A stretch of DNA of 64,000 bases from Clostridium sp. DSM 17811 (GCF_018861905.1 NZ_JAHLDU010000002.1:124001-188000), one strand, 5' to 3'. Shown: positions 7,886 to 17,116, counted from the stretch's first letter. Made by a program: numbers and translations. Notes: generated from the letters alone by a model not told the origin.

Positions 7886-8187
7886 TATAATTACTAAATT
7901 CAAAGAAGAGGACAGTACTTTCCTATTAATCTTAAAGCGAGTAAGGATATAGTGTAAGCCTTGTAAGATATAGGAAGTTAGATAGGTAACTATTTAACAA
8001 AATTGATGATACATTAATTTTAGGAAAAGAACCTTGGAGAAGCTGCCTGAACTAGTTAAAAGTAATAATTTTTGACTCTTATAGGGTAAGTCGCTAACTA
8101 GCGTTAAAATATTGAGTGGACTTTATAGTCAATCAGAGTGGTACCGCGGAAATATAACCCGTCTCTTTATTTAGAGATGGGTTTTTT
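7886..8187 (+). promoter_or_regulatory. T-box leader of argS
   Basis: The leader has the Stem I motif AGAGGACAGTA, a long Stem I whose arms CTTTCCTAT and ATAGGAAG pair, downstream stems, and the 14-nt T-box AGAGTGGTACCGCGG at 8135-8149. This is followed by a terminator. Uncharged tRNA-Arg should pair with the specifier and with TGGTACC to stabilise the antiterminator. AGA (Arg) at 7980-7982, on the 3' side of Stem I, is a candidate specifier codon. Confidence 0.92.
8158..8187 (+). terminator. T-box regulated terminator
   Basis: CCCGTCTCT (8158-8166) pairs with AGAGATGGG (8173-8181), followed by six T. The 5' arm lies just after the T-box sequence, so formation of the antiterminator excludes it. 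Confidence 0.9.
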
Positions 8188-8269
8188 GTTATATTACAAT
8201 ACACATGAGTTTTCAAATTAGTGATAATAATTATCATGAAGCGAAATGCATAATAGGAGGGGAATTTTT

Positions 8270-9979
8270 ATGGATTATAAAAAAGTAGTTGCGCAGAGAA
8301 TTAAACAATTGGTGGAGCTCGACATAGAAACAATAGAAAGTTTAATTGAAATACCACCAAAACCTGAAATGGGGGAGTTTGCTTTTCCATGTTTTCAATT
8401 GTCGAAAGTTATGAGAAAAGCACCGAATATGATAGCCAAGGATTTAAAAGAAAAAATAGAAAAAGAAGGTTTTGAGAAAATAGAGTGTTTTGGTCCTTAT
8501 TTGAATTTTTTCCTAGACAAAGGAGCATTTATTAAAAATACAGTAGAAAAAATATTAGATGAAGGAGAAAATTATGGTTCATCTAAAGTTGGTGAAGGCA
8601 AGAATATAGTAGTAGAATATTCATCGCCTAATATTGCAAAACCATTTCATGTAGGACATTTATTCACTACAGTTATTGGTAACTCATTATATAAAATATT
8701 ATCTTTCGAAGGATATAATTGTACTGGAATTAACCATCTTGGAGATTGGGGTACTCAATTCGGTAAACTTATTTATGCTTATAAGAACTGGGTAGATGAG
8801 GATGCTTTAGCTAGTGAGCCTATTAAAGAACTATTAAGAATTTATGTTAAATTCCATGAGGAAGCTGATATTGACCCAACTCTTAATGAACAGGCAAAAA
8901 TGTACTTTAAAAAATTAGAAGATGGTTGCGACGAGGAAGTTGAGCTTTGGACTAAATTTCGTGACGTAAGTCTCGTTGAGTTTAAAAAACTTTATGAAAC
9001 ATTAAATGTTAAATTTGATTCTTATGCTGGTGAAAGTTTCTATTGTGATAAGATGGATGACATTATTAAGGATATAGATGCAAAGGGATTACTAGTTGAG
9101 AGTAATGGAGCTAAGGTTGTAATGCTTGATGAATACAATATTCCACCATGCATAATTAAAAAATCAGATGGAGCTACGATTTATGCAACTCGTGATTTAG
9201 CAGCGGCAACATATAGAAAGAAAACTTACGACTTCTATAAAAATATTTATGTAGTTGGAAAAGATCAAGCTCTTCATTTCAAACAAGTCTTTACTACTTT
9301 AAAGCTTATGGGAAATAAATGGGCAGATGATTGTGTGCATGTACCTTTTGGTACAGTAAGATTTGCAGATAAAAAATTATCTACAAGAAAAGGTGATGTT
9401 ATTTTCTTGGATGATTTATTAAATCAAGCGGTGGCTAAAACTCTTGAAGTAATAAATGAAAAAAATCCTGAACTTGAAAACAAAGAGGATGTAGCTAAAA
9501 AAGTAGGAATAGGTGCTATTGTATTTACTTATTTAAAAAATCATAGAGAAAGAGACATTGTCTTCAATTGGGAAGAAATGCTTAGCTTTGAGGGAGAAAC
9601 AGGTCCTTATGTTCAATATACTTATGCAAGAGCAAAAAGTATATTAAGAAAAGTTGAAGAGACTAGCAAAAATAATGAAACTGATATAGAGCTAGATTAC
9701 AATAAATTAAATTCTAAAGAAGAATTTGAACTTGTGAAGCAGTTAGAAAGTTTCCAAAAATCAATCCTGTTTGCTATTGATAAATTAGAACCATCTATGG
9801 TTACAAGATACGTAATTGATGTAGCCAAAGCTTTTAATAAATTTTACAATCAGTACAATATATCTAATTTGGAAGATGAATCTGATAAAAAAGCAAAAAT
9901 TAAAATGGTAGAAGCTACTTGCCAAGTAATTAAGAACGCATTAGGCCTTATAGGTATAGAAGTCGTAGATAGAATGTAG
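8270..9979 (+). CDS. argS: arginyl-tRNA synthetase
   Basis: Class I aminoacyl-tRNA synthetase joining arginine to tRNA-Arg in the cytosol. The 569 residues from ATG 8270 fit the family. That start has AGGAGGGG 8 nt upstream; the earlier in-frame ATG at 8246 lies before this site and is not used. It has an N-terminal Arg-tRNA-synthetase additional domain, the HIGH-type motif FHVGHL near residue 130, and LSTRKG in place of KMSKS. The DALR anticodon-binding domain ends in IGIEVVDRM. It is monocistronic between the T-box leader and its own terminator, so it is controlled by tRNA-Arg charging. Confidence 0.97.
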   Translation: MDYKKVVAQRIKQLVELDIETIESLIEIPPKPEMGEFAFPCFQLSKVMRKAPNMIAKDLKEKIEKEGFEKIECFGPYLNFFLDKGAFIKNTVEKILDEGENYGSSKVGEGKNIVVEYSSPNIAKPFHVGHLFTTVIGNSLYKILSFEGYNCTGINHLGDWGTQFGKLIYAYKNWVDEDALASEPIKELLRIYVKFHEEADIDPTLNEQAKMYFKKLEDGCDEEVELWTKFRDVSLVEFKKLYETLNVKFDSYAGESFYCDKMDDIIKDIDAKGLLVESNGAKVVMLDEYNIPPCIIKKSDGATIYATRDLAAATYRKKTYDFYKNIYVVGKDQALHFKQVFTTLKLMGNKWADDCVHVPFGTVRFADKKLSTRKGDVIFLDDLLNQAVAKTLEVINEKNPELENKEDVAKKVGIGAIVFTYLKNHRERDIVFNWEEMLSFEGETGPYVQYTYARAKSILRKVEETSKNNETDIELDYNKLNSKEEFELVKQLESFQKSILFAIDKLEPSMVTRYVIDVAKAFNKFYNQYNISNLEDESDKKAKIKMVEATCQVIKNALGLIGIEVVDRM

Positions 9980-10001
9980 TATTACACACCAGTTATTGAA
10001 T

Positions 10002-10055
10002 TTTGCGTTATTGTAGTAGTTGCCTTATTGTAGCATTTGCAATAACGCAAATTTT
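10002..10055 (+). terminator. argS terminator
   Basis: TTTGCGTTATTG (10002-10013) pairs perfectly with CAATAACGCAAA (10040-10051), followed by TTTT. The loop is 26 nt, longer than usual. Confidence 0.65.
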
Positions 10056-10166
10056 ACTGTATTATTAGATTATAGAAAAATGTAAAACTTGTTTAGAATT
10101 ACTTAACAAATAAAATCACATTTGTTATAATGTATGCTTTTCTTTTTTTATAGATTAGGGGGAACT

Positions 10167-10871
10167 ATGTTCATAAAAGAATATCAAATTAAGGTTATTT
10201 TACCAGACGAAATTTTCAGCAAATACAAGATGGATACTATTGCATATTTGGATATTGAAGCTACGGGTTTTGATCTAGAATATGACAAAATAGTACTAAT
10301 ATCTTTAGGGTATTACTTAAGCGAAGGTGAATTTAAAATTGTTCAATATTTCGCGGAGGCGCCTTGCGAAGAGGTGAATATTTTAAAAGAATTTACGAAA
10401 GCTATGGGTAAGTTTAAAAGGTGGTGTTCCTATAATGGTACAGCATTTGATGAACCTTTCATAATTAGGAAGATGTATAGATACAATTTTGGCTATAGAT
10501 TACCAAGGGATCACATGGATTTGTATAAGTTTATAAGACCATTTCACAAAAGAATGGGAATTAAGAGCTGTAGTTTAAAAAGTGTGGAACAGTTTATTGG
10601 TATCAAGAGAAAAGATGAAATTAACGGAGCAAAGTGGGTTGAATTGTATAATGAATACCTATTAAAACATGATGAAAAGCTGAAAGATATTCTTATGCTT
10701 CATAATTATGAAGATGTTGTAAATTTGCCTGAAATTTTCAAAGTAATTAACACTATTGACATTGATTTGGGTCTTAAGAGAAAAGAAAAACTAGCTAAAA
10801 AACAAATGTCTCTTATGAAGAATAATATAAACACAAATCAGCCACTAAAAACAGCAAGTGGTAGGTTATAA
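10167..10871 (+). CDS. YprB-like DEDD ribonuclease H-fold exonuclease
   Basis: The 234 residues from ATG 10167 carry a DEDD-type 3'-5' exonuclease fold. Exo I is YLDIEATGFD, Exo II is SYNGTAFDEPFI, a further Asp is in DHMDLYKF, and Exo III is NYEDVVNL. This matches the YprB ribonuclease-H-like family, whose substrate is not well established. The start follows GGGGGA; a longer in-frame reading from 10134 precedes that site. It is followed at once by a strong terminator. A second, more divergent member lies at 13347, on the other side of the feo operon. Confidence 0.8.
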   Translation: MFIKEYQIKVILPDEIFSKYKMDTIAYLDIEATGFDLEYDKIVLISLGYYLSEGEFKIVQYFAEAPCEEVNILKEFTKAMGKFKRWCSYNGTAFDEPFIIRKMYRYNFGYRLPRDHMDLYKFIRPFHKRMGIKSCSLKSVEQFIGIKRKDEINGAKWVELYNEYLLKHDEKLKDILMLHNYEDVVNLPEIFKVINTIDIDLGLKRKEKLAKKQMSLMKNNINTNQPLKTASGRL

Positions 10872-10912
10872 AAAAAGTGGTATAGTACATTTATGTACTA
10901 TACCACTTTTTT
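10871..10912. terminator. bidirectional terminator
   Basis: A 19-bp perfect inverted repeat, AAAAAAGTGGTATAGTACA (10871-10889) with its complement (10894-10912) and a 4-nt loop. It serves the exonuclease gene on the plus strand and the feo operon on the minus strand. Confidence 0.92.
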
Positions 10913-10926
10913 ATTCGATTTTGTTA

Positions 10927-11079
10927 TCATTTTTTATTAGATGTTTTTACTTCACAACTCTGGTTACAGCCTTTACATCCATTGCCACAGCCACAATCAC
11001 CATGTGATTGTTTTTTTATATTAGTATATAAGATATATCCAGCTGCGACAACAATCACACCAACAATAATGAATTCCAC
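10927..11079 (-). CDS. FeoB-associated Cys-rich membrane protein
   Basis: A 50-aa protein starting at GTG 11079 after AGGTGAT. One N-terminal transmembrane helix (EFIIVGVIVVAAGYILYT) is followed by a Cys-rich tail, CGCGNGCKGCNQSC, with five Cys in CxC/CxxC spacing. This is the layout of the small FeoB-associated Cys-rich membrane family. It lies 27 bp downstream of feoB on the same strand as the last operon gene. It may pass or hold Fe2+ at the transporter, although its role is not established. Confidence 0.85.
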   Translation of the reverse strand: MEFIIVGVIVVAAGYILYTNIKKQSHGDCGCGNGCKGCNQSCEVKTSNKK

Positions 11080-11106
11080 GGCTACATCACCTCTTTATAT
11101 TTTATA

Positions 11107-12870
11107 TTACCTCATTATTATGCTTCCAACATTAAATATTATGAAAGAAACTACCCAAGCCAATGTTAATTGGTAACATACAGAAAAAATTGCCATTTTG
11201 TTTCCGTATTCTTTTTTCATAGTTGCAATTACTGATACACAAGGAGTGTATAATAATACGAAAACTAAGAAACTATAAGCAGATAGTGAAGTAAAATGAT
11301 TAGCTAAAGAATGTGTTAAATTACCACCATATATAACACCCATGGTACCTACAACTACTTCTTTAGCCATAAGACCAGTTAAAAGTGCTACTGAATTTTG
11401 CCATGAAGCAAATCCAAGAGGAATAAATATTGGATTTATAAATTTACCTATGCTAGCTAAAAAACTAGAGTTTATATCAACCATACCTGTAGTGTTAAAG
11501 TTTGATAAAAACCATACTAGTACGGAAATAGAAAAGATTATAGTACCAGCTTTCTTTAAGAAACCTTTACCTTTTGCCCAAGTATGTATTAATAAGCTTT
11601 TTAGTTCTGGTAATTGATATTCAGGTAATTCTATAATAAAAGGTTCTTCATCTTTTTTGAATAATGTGTTCTTAAATAAAATACCAATTCCAAAGGCTAT
11701 ACCAATTCCCATTAAGTATAATGAAAATACCATGAGGGTTTTGCTACCTGGAAAAAACACTGATGCAAACAATGCATAAACTGGAAGTCTAGCATTACAA
11801 GACATAAGAGGTACTAAAAGTGCTGTTAATTTTCTATCTTTTTCACTTTCTAGAGTTCTAGCAGACATTATAGCAGGCACAGAACAACCGAAACCAACAA
11901 TTAATGGAATAAAAGCTTTACCTGATAAACCCATTCTCCTCATTAACTTATCCATTATAAAGGCAGCTCTCGCCATGTAACCACTGTCTTCTAAAAATGA
12001 AATACCTAAGAATAATGCTAATATAACTGGCAAAAATACTATTACTGAACCTACTCCACCTATAACACCATCAATTAGTAGAGAAGAGAACCAAGCACTA
12101 TTATTCGATAATATATTAGTTAAAAATGGTACAATAATATCATTAAGCAAGCTATCGAGTAAATCGGCCAAAGGTTGTCCAACCCAGTTAAAGGTAAACA
12201 TAAAAATTATAAATAAACTTAGGAAAAATAAAGGATAAGCAAGAATTCTATTAAGCACGATTTTATCTATTTTTTGTGTAATAGAAACTTTATTATCATT
12301 CTTTTTATTAGTGCAAGATTTTAGTAAAGCTTCAATGTACAAATAAGTGTCTTTTTCGTCTTTGAAGTCTAGATTGTTTGTGGTGCTACTAAGATAATTC
12401 CCTTTAAGGAGACAATTTTTAACGTCTGAAATTCCTTTTCCCTTTGAAGCCACTATAGGTATTATTTTTACCCCTAGTTTTTTCTCTAGTAGGTTATAAT
12501 TAATATCCAAACCATTAGCAATTGCTACATCAATCATGTTTAATACTAAAATTATTGGTTTGTTAAACTTCTTTAGTTGAGTTGTAAGATATAAATTTCT
12601 ATCAAGGCTTGATGCATCAACAATATTTATAATTACATCTACGTTACCGCTTTGTAAAAATTCCTTGGAAACTTTTTCTTCATTTGAATAAGTATCCATG
12701 GCATAAATACCAGGTAAGTCGACGATTTTAATCTTATCTTCTATGAAGCCTTCTTTTTTTTCTACTGTTACTCCAGCCCAATTCCCTACATATTGGTTAG
12801 AACCTGTAAGTGCATTAAATAGAGTCGTTTTACCAACATTAGGATTACCTAATAAAGCGGCAGTAATCAT
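11107..12870 (-). CDS. feoB: ferrous iron transporter FeoB
   Basis: A 587-aa inner-membrane Fe2+ importer. The N-terminal G domain has G1 GNPNVGKTT, G3 DLPGIY, G4 NMID and G5 VASKGKG (about residues 8-135). A short spacer follows, then two Gate regions with multiple membrane helices, including the conserved GFGCSVPAIMSARTL and PLMSCNARLPVY segments. It is shorter than E. coli FeoB (about 770 aa), as in many Clostridia with a shortened linker. The ATG follows AGGAGGA. The gene is second in feoA-feoB-Cys-rich protein. Confidence 0.97.
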   Translation of the reverse strand: MITAALLGNPNVGKTTLFNALTGSNQYVGNWAGVTVEKKEGFIEDKIKIVDLPGIYAMDTYSNEEKVSKEFLQSGNVDVIINIVDASSLDRNLYLTTQLKKFNKPIILVLNMIDVAIANGLDINYNLLEKKLGVKIIPIVASKGKGISDVKNCLLKGNYLSSTTNNLDFKDEKDTYLYIEALLKSCTNKKNDNKVSITQKIDKIVLNRILAYPLFFLSLFIIFMFTFNWVGQPLADLLDSLLNDIIVPFLTNILSNNSAWFSSLLIDGVIGGVGSVIVFLPVILALFLGISFLEDSGYMARAAFIMDKLMRRMGLSGKAFIPLIVGFGCSVPAIMSARTLESEKDRKLTALLVPLMSCNARLPVYALFASVFFPGSKTLMVFSLYLMGIGIAFGIGILFKNTLFKKDEEPFIIELPEYQLPELKSLLIHTWAKGKGFLKKAGTIIFSISVLVWFLSNFNTTGMVDINSSFLASIGKFINPIFIPLGFASWQNSVALLTGLMAKEVVVGTMGVIYGGNLTHSLANHFTSLSAYSFLVFVLLYTPCVSVIATMKKEYGNKMAIFSVCYQLTLAWVVSFIIFNVGSIIMR

Positions 12871-12904
12871 TCAAATCCTCCTCTGGGTATCTTGGATATA
12901 ATAT

Positions 12905-13138
12905 TTACGATTTTAGTATAGATATATTTTTAGCGTCATTCTTTCTAATGGCTATATTAAAACCACGTAAATTAATAATTATAGGATCTCCTAAAGGTGC
13001 AGTAGCAATTAATTTAACTTCGGTACCTTCAATGAAGCCTAATGCGAGTAATCTTTTAGCAAACTTGTCGTCCCCGCAAACCGATTGAATTAGTGCTTTA
13101 TCTCCTGGTTTTAAATCATAAATGCTTATAACAATCAC
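12905..13138 (-). CDS. feoA: FeoA ferrous iron transport protein
   Basis: A 77-aa SH3-like FeoA-fold protein (SIYDLKPGDKALIQSV, LALGFIEGTEVKLI, APLGDPIIINLRGFNIAIRK). It supports FeoB, probably at its cytosolic face. The first start codon, GTG 13138, directly abuts the AAGGAG site, so translation may begin a few codons later at a rare start; no in-frame ATG exists nearby. It is the first gene of the operon, with its promoter inside the inverted repeat at 13159-13190. Confidence 0.92.
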   Translation of the reverse strand: MIVISIYDLKPGDKALIQSVCGDDKFAKRLLALGFIEGTEVKLIATAPLGDPIIINLRGFNIAIRKNDAKNISILKS

Positions 13139-13158
13139 TCCTTAATGAAAACTATTCT

Positions 13159-13194
13159 CACTAATATATTAACATGGTTATATATTAGTGTCAA
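13159..13194 (-). promoter_or_regulatory. feo promoter within an 11-bp inverted repeat operator
   Basis: On the minus strand TTGACA (13194-13189) and TAATAT (13171-13166) are 17 bp apart. The same DNA carries CACTAATATAT and ATATATTAGTG (13159-13169, 13180-13190), perfect 11-bp arms spanning the spacer and -10. A dimeric repressor bound here would block RNA polymerase. A DtxR-type or Fur-type iron regulator is expected from context but not shown. Confidence 0.7.
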
Positions 13195-13346
13195 TAAAGA
13201 ACAATAATAAAATTTATTAAATGTATAAAATGCTTTTATAAAATAGTTAAAATGTGATAACATGTAAGTAGAGCAGAGTTTTAAATTAGACATGTGCAAA
13301 TTTACGGTTTTGCTTCTTATAAAACTTAGTAGAAAAGAGTGATATT

Positions 13347-14045
13347 GTGATTACAAAACTTAATAGTATTAAGGTAGGAGATATTTCAGTAGAAGGTTCT
13401 CTTACCATGGACGGAAATAAACAACTCTTTAAAGATGCATTGTTTTTTGATTTAGAGCATTACATTTATAAAAAGCCTATATGTATTGGAGTATTTGGGT
13501 GCTGCTTTTATGATGAGATAACAAATGAGATAAAGGTTACACAGTACATGGCAGAAAATAAAAAAGATGCTATAGAAATATTGTCTTTAGCTAAAAATTA
13601 TTTTGAAGAAATGAAGACTAAGTACAATAAAAAATACATTGTTACGTTTTCAGGAAACAATGATTTTACAGTTATAAACTATTTATTAAAAGCTTATAAA
13701 ATAGACTTTGTATTAGAGGGTTATTTTGGCGAAATAGATTTACAAAAATGTTTTGAAAAGGCAGAGGGAACTTGCATTGGTCTTAAAGCTCTAGAAAAAA
13801 TATTTGAGATTGATCGTGAAAGTGAAGTAATAAGTGGTTCTAATTTAGCAAAAACCTTTAGTAAGATAGTTAAGGATAATGATTATATCAATAGAATGCC
13901 TCCTGAGAAGAAAGAAAAAATACTATTATATAATCAACAGGATGTTGTAAGTTTATTCTATATATATGTAGATTGGTATAATAGAGTAGGGTTAAAAATG
14001 GAGGAAGATGAAACACAGTCTAACTGTGATGAAGCACAGCAATAG
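13347..14045 (+). CDS. divergent YprB-like DEDD exonuclease
   Basis: A 232-aa protein from a GTG start. It keeps the DEDD pattern: FFDLEHY (Exo I), FSGNNDFTVINYLL (Exo II), EIDLQK and YNQQDVVSLF (Exo III). It is thus in the same ribonuclease H-like superfamily as the gene at 10167 but much diverged, with an N-terminal extension of about 30 residues. The four acidic residues look intact, so activity is plausible; the substrate is unknown. The last codons and stop lie inside the terminator hairpin. It is transcribed divergently from feoA. Confidence 0.65.
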   Translation: MITKLNSIKVGDISVEGSLTMDGNKQLFKDALFFDLEHYIYKKPICIGVFGCCFYDEITNEIKVTQYMAENKKDAIEILSLAKNYFEEMKTKYNKKYIVTFSGNNDFTVINYLLKAYKIDFVLEGYFGEIDLQKCFEKAEGTCIGLKALEKIFEIDRESEVISGSNLAKTFSKIVKDNDYINRMPPEKKEKILLYNQQDVVSLFYIYVDWYNRVGLKMEEDETQSNCDEAQQ

Positions 14046-14060
14046 CTGTGTTTTTTATTT
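14035..14060 (+). terminator. terminator overlapping the exonuclease stop codon
   Basis: CACAGC (14035-14040), AATA loop, GCTGTG (14045-14050), then TTTTTTATTTT. The TAG stop at 14043-14045 lies in the loop. Confidence 0.85.
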
Positions 14061-14208
14061 TCTTATTTATAACAAGTATAAATTCTCCCTACGTTCATTT
14101 AATCGAAATCTAAAGAAAAATATGGTTAGAATAGCAATAAGGAATACTGTAACCACTTTCGTAATAATTTATATAAAGGGATTAGCAAAATATAGGGGGA
14201 GGAATCAT

Positions 14209-15909
14209 ATGGAGCAAGTTAAGAAAAATATTGATGTTGCGATGGGAAGAATAAAGGCAGATTTGGTGCTGAAAAATGCAAGGTTTATTAATGTATTTAC
14301 TGAAGAGGTAGATAGAGGGGACATTGCGATTGTTGCGGGTATTATTATAGGGATTGGTGAGTACTCAGGGAATCTTGAAATTGATTGTTCAGACTTATAT
14401 GTGGCTCCAGGTTTCATTGATGCACATGTTCATATAGAGTCCTCTATGATTATGCCAAAACAGTTTGGGGAGGTGGTAATTAAAAAGGGTATAACTACAG
14501 TAATAGCTGATCCTCATGAAATAGCTAATGTAGAAGGAATAAATGGTGTTAAAGCAATGATTGAAAATAGCAAAGAAGCGCCAATAGATATATTTTTTAT
14601 GTTACCATCTTGTGTTCCAGCAACGAAATTTGAGGATAGTGGGTACGTACTTAATGCTGAAGATTTAGAAGGTTTAATTGATAATAATTACGTGCTTGGC
14701 CTGGGTGAAGTAATGGATGTTTCATCAGTTGTAAATAAGGAAGATAAATTACTAAAAAAATTAAATATGTCAAAGAATAAACATATTGATGGGCATTGCC
14801 CTAATATATCATCTAGTGAGTTAAATGCATGTCTAAGCTGTGGCATAAAAACAGATCATGAGTGTAATAATGCGAAAGATGCATTACTAAAAGTTAGTAG
14901 GGGAATGTACGTTATGTTAAGAGAAGGGTCGGCTGCAAAAAATCTAAAATCAGTACTTCCAGCAGTTAACAATCGTAATTATGGAAGATTTTTATACTGC
15001 AGTGATGATAGGCATATAGATGATTTACTAGAAAGAGGTTCTATAGATAATTGTATTAGGCTTTCTATAAAGCAGGGACTTAATCCTATAAAGACATTTA
15101 TAATGGCATCATATAATGCAGCTAAGTGCTATGATTTATTGGATAGAGGAGCTATAGCTCCAGGGTATAAAGCAGACCTAGTGATATTTGAAGAACTAAA
15201 GGGTTTGAATATATTAAAAGTTATAAAAAATGGTAAAGAGTATAAGGAATTACCAGATAAAAAATGTTTAAAATTAAATATAAAATCTTCTATGCACATG
15301 GAGTTCATAAAGAGTGAAATTTTTAAGGTTGAAAGCAAAACTCCTACAGTGAATGTGATAAAATTGATACCACATTCATTAGAAACTAAATTGGTGCAGA
15401 GAAAAACAGAAAATGTAGATGGATATATAAAGAGAATAATTGACAAAGATGTATTAAAAGTAGCAGTATTTGAGCGGCATCATAATACAGGCAAACATTT
15501 TGTTTCATTTATAGAAGGATTAGGCTTGAAAAATTGTTCTATAGCACAAACGATAGCTCATGACTCTCACAATGTAATAGTAGTTGGAGACAATGAAAAA
15601 GATATGGAGGTTGCAGTTAATACTCTTATTTCTATTGGTGGGGGTATAGTGATGGTTTCGGAAGGAAAAGTTATTGCTCAGTTGATTTTGCCAATTGGAG
15701 GAATAATGACATTTGAGGCTCCATATATGGTAGCAGAGAACTTGAAAAGGCTTAGTAGAATTGCCAGAGCATTTGGGGTGAGGACTGAATATGATCCTTT
15801 TATAAGTTTATCTTTTATGGCGCTTCCTGTAATACCTGCAGTCAAAATTACTGCTAGAGGATTGTTCGATTATAAGAAATTTGAGTTTATAAATTCTGAT
15901 GTTGAATAA
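14209..15909 (+). CDS. ade: adenine deaminase
   Basis: A 566-aa metal-dependent amidohydrolase converting adenine to hypoxanthine in purine salvage. It shows the amidohydrolase metal motif HVHIESS near residue 75, ADPHEIANV, GEVMDV, HCPN, TDHECNNAKDAL and CSDDRH, and a C-terminal adenine-deaminase domain (GGGIVMVSEGKVIAQLILP). The start is ATG 14209, 6 nt after GGGGGAGG; an open frame extends upstream to 14008 but has no ribosome site and overlaps the previous gene. No purine riboswitch was recognised upstream. Confidence 0.95.
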   Translation: MEQVKKNIDVAMGRIKADLVLKNARFINVFTEEVDRGDIAIVAGIIIGIGEYSGNLEIDCSDLYVAPGFIDAHVHIESSMIMPKQFGEVVIKKGITTVIADPHEIANVEGINGVKAMIENSKEAPIDIFFMLPSCVPATKFEDSGYVLNAEDLEGLIDNNYVLGLGEVMDVSSVVNKEDKLLKKLNMSKNKHIDGHCPNISSSELNACLSCGIKTDHECNNAKDALLKVSRGMYVMLREGSAAKNLKSVLPAVNNRNYGRFLYCSDDRHIDDLLERGSIDNCIRLSIKQGLNPIKTFIMASYNAAKCYDLLDRGAIAPGYKADLVIFEELKGLNILKVIKNGKEYKELPDKKCLKLNIKSSMHMEFIKSEIFKVESKTPTVNVIKLIPHSLETKLVQRKTENVDGYIKRIIDKDVLKVAVFERHHNTGKHFVSFIEGLGLKNCSIAQTIAHDSHNVIVVGDNEKDMEVAVNTLISIGGGIVMVSEGKVIAQLILPIGGIMTFEAPYMVAENLKRLSRIARAFGVRTEYDPFISLSFMALPVIPAVKITARGLFDYKKFEFINSDVE

Positions 15910-16012
15910 TAAGGCTGGTAACTTTAAATAATCATTTTTATAAACTGAATAAAAATTACTCTTTCTTGGCAATAATTGAGATAAATAAATTATTGTAAGG
16001 AGGAGTATTTTT

Positions 16013-16453
16013 ATGTCAAATATTTTAGAACAGATACCAAAAAATAAGACAAATAGATTTAAAAGAAAAGGATTTACCCTGGTTGAACTGATAATTGTAA
16101 TCTCAATTATTGGAATTTTAGCGGTGATTGCAGTGCCTAAGTTTAGTGGGGTACTAAAGGACGCTAAGGTAAAGGCAGATGTTGCTAGTGCAAAAGTTAT
16201 TGCTGATGCCACATATGCACAAATCGCAAAAGGTGAAATAGTACCAATTACCGCTGGGATTACAGCAGTAATCGGGAAAGATGCTGCTGGTGAGGGTAAA
16301 AAAATAACAGATTACATTCAGAAAGTACCAACTCCAAAAGCTACATCAACAGCTAATTTTACTGTTGTAATTAATTCAGAAGCTGATGTAAGTGTCAAGG
16401 TGGGTGATGATGAATTGTATCCCACTCCAATTGTAGGGTATCCTACAAAATGA
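16013..16453 (+). CDS. type IV prepilin-like protein
   Basis: A 146-aa pseudopilin/pilin precursor with a 19-residue basic leader and the prepilin cleavage site KG^FTLVELIIVISIIGIL, including Glu at +5. This is followed by the hydrophobic N-terminal helix and a small soluble domain. It would be processed by the prepilin peptidase at 17318, two genes downstream. The ribosome site AAGGAGGAG is strong, and an 8-bp inverted repeat (15970-15977/15988-15995) sits just before it. The other pilus genes are not in the window. Confidence 0.9.
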   Translation: MSNILEQIPKNKTNRFKRKGFTLVELIIVISIIGILAVIAVPKFSGVLKDAKVKADVASAKVIADATYAQIAKGEIVPITAGITAVIGKDAAGEGKKITDYIQKVPTPKATSTANFTVVINSEADVSVKVGDDELYPTPIVGYPTK

Positions 16454-16456
16454 ATA

Positions 16457-16497
16457 GGTGACTGTCACTTGTCGAAAGGTGCGGAAAGGTGCGAAGC
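16457..16497 (+). repeat. RAYT-associated repeat, copy 1
   Basis: GTGACTGTCACTTGTCG with the palindrome GTGAC-T-GTCAC, followed by GAAA and two GGTGCG-type words. It lies between the prepilin and Y1 transposase genes and matches copy 3 over about 40 bp apart from small indels. Confidence 0.8.
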
Positions 16498-16558
16498 CAG
16501 GAGGGAATTACCGAAATGTATAAATAAAACTAAAAAGCATTTAGGAAGTGGATTATAG

Positions 16559-17116
16559 ATGACTAGAAAAAATAGACAATGGTACCCAAATGTCATGATG
16601 CATATTACTACTAGAGGCAATAGAAAAAATAATTTATTTAGGGATGAGGAGGATTATAAGGTATATTTAAGTACTTTAGAGTATGTATTGGAAAAAACCA
16701 GTGATCAGTTTGAAATAGTAAGCTATGTCTTAATGTCTAATCATGTGCATTTGCAAGTACAAACAAAAGAAATGCACATAAAATGTTTTATGGGAAGGTT
16801 AAATAATTTATATGCTAAATATTTTAATAATAAATATAATTATGTTGGACATCTTTTTCAAGAAAGATATGGATCGGAAATAATTTCTGATGATAAATAT
16901 GTATTAGAAGCAAGTAGGTATATCCATCTAAATCCAGTGAGAGCAAATATGGTAAAGAAGCCAGAAGAATATAAATGGAGCAGCTATAGAATGTACATAA
17001 GTATTGTTCCTGAAAAAACAATAGAAACTCTTAGAATTCTATCATACTTTAAGAGTGAAAATAGAAGGCTATATTATAAAGAATTTGTTGAGAGTGCAAT
17101 TTCCCCAAAAGGGTGA
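16559..17116 (+). CDS. REP-associated tyrosine transposase (RAYT), IS200-like Y1 family
   Basis: A 185-aa HUH nuclease of the IS200-like fold: TTRGNRKNNLFRDEEDY, the SNHVHLQV HUH motif near residue 62, and YIHLNPVRANMV with the likely catalytic tyrosine region before WSSYR. The length and lack of a TnpB partner fit RAYT proteins, which act on palindromic repeats rather than on element ends. Copies of a palindromic repeat flank the gene, and the downstream copy contains its stop codon. It appears intact. A weak GGAAGTGG site precedes the ATG. Confidence 0.88.
   Translation: MTRKNRQWYPNVMMHITTRGNRKNNLFRDEEDYKVYLSTLEYVLEKTSDQFEIVSYVLMSNHVHLQVQTKEMHIKCFMGRLNNLYAKYFNNKYNYVGHLFQERYGSEIISDDKYVLEASRYIHLNPVRANMVKKPEEYKWSSYRMYISIVPEKTIETLRILSYFKSENRRLYYKEFVESAISPKG

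Noticed and set aside
8246-8269. Upstream ATG as argS start
   Set aside because: The AGGAGGGG site lies after it and directs initiation at 8270.
10982-11176. Open frame of 64 codons on the plus strand
   Set aside because: It is antisense to the FeoB-associated Cys-rich gene and the feoB end, which have strong family evidence; it has no ribosome site.
14008-14208. N-terminal extension of adenine deaminase
   Set aside because: It overlaps the previous gene and its terminator, has no ribosome site, and GGGGGAGG precedes ATG 14209.
14046-14208. Purine riboswitch upstream of ade
   Set aside because: No conserved purine-aptamer loops or paired stems were seen.
15970-15995. Inverted repeat CAATAATT/AATTATTG before the prepilin gene as a terminator or operator
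   Set aside because: Only 8 bp, very AT-rich and without a T-run; noted under the gene but not called a feature.
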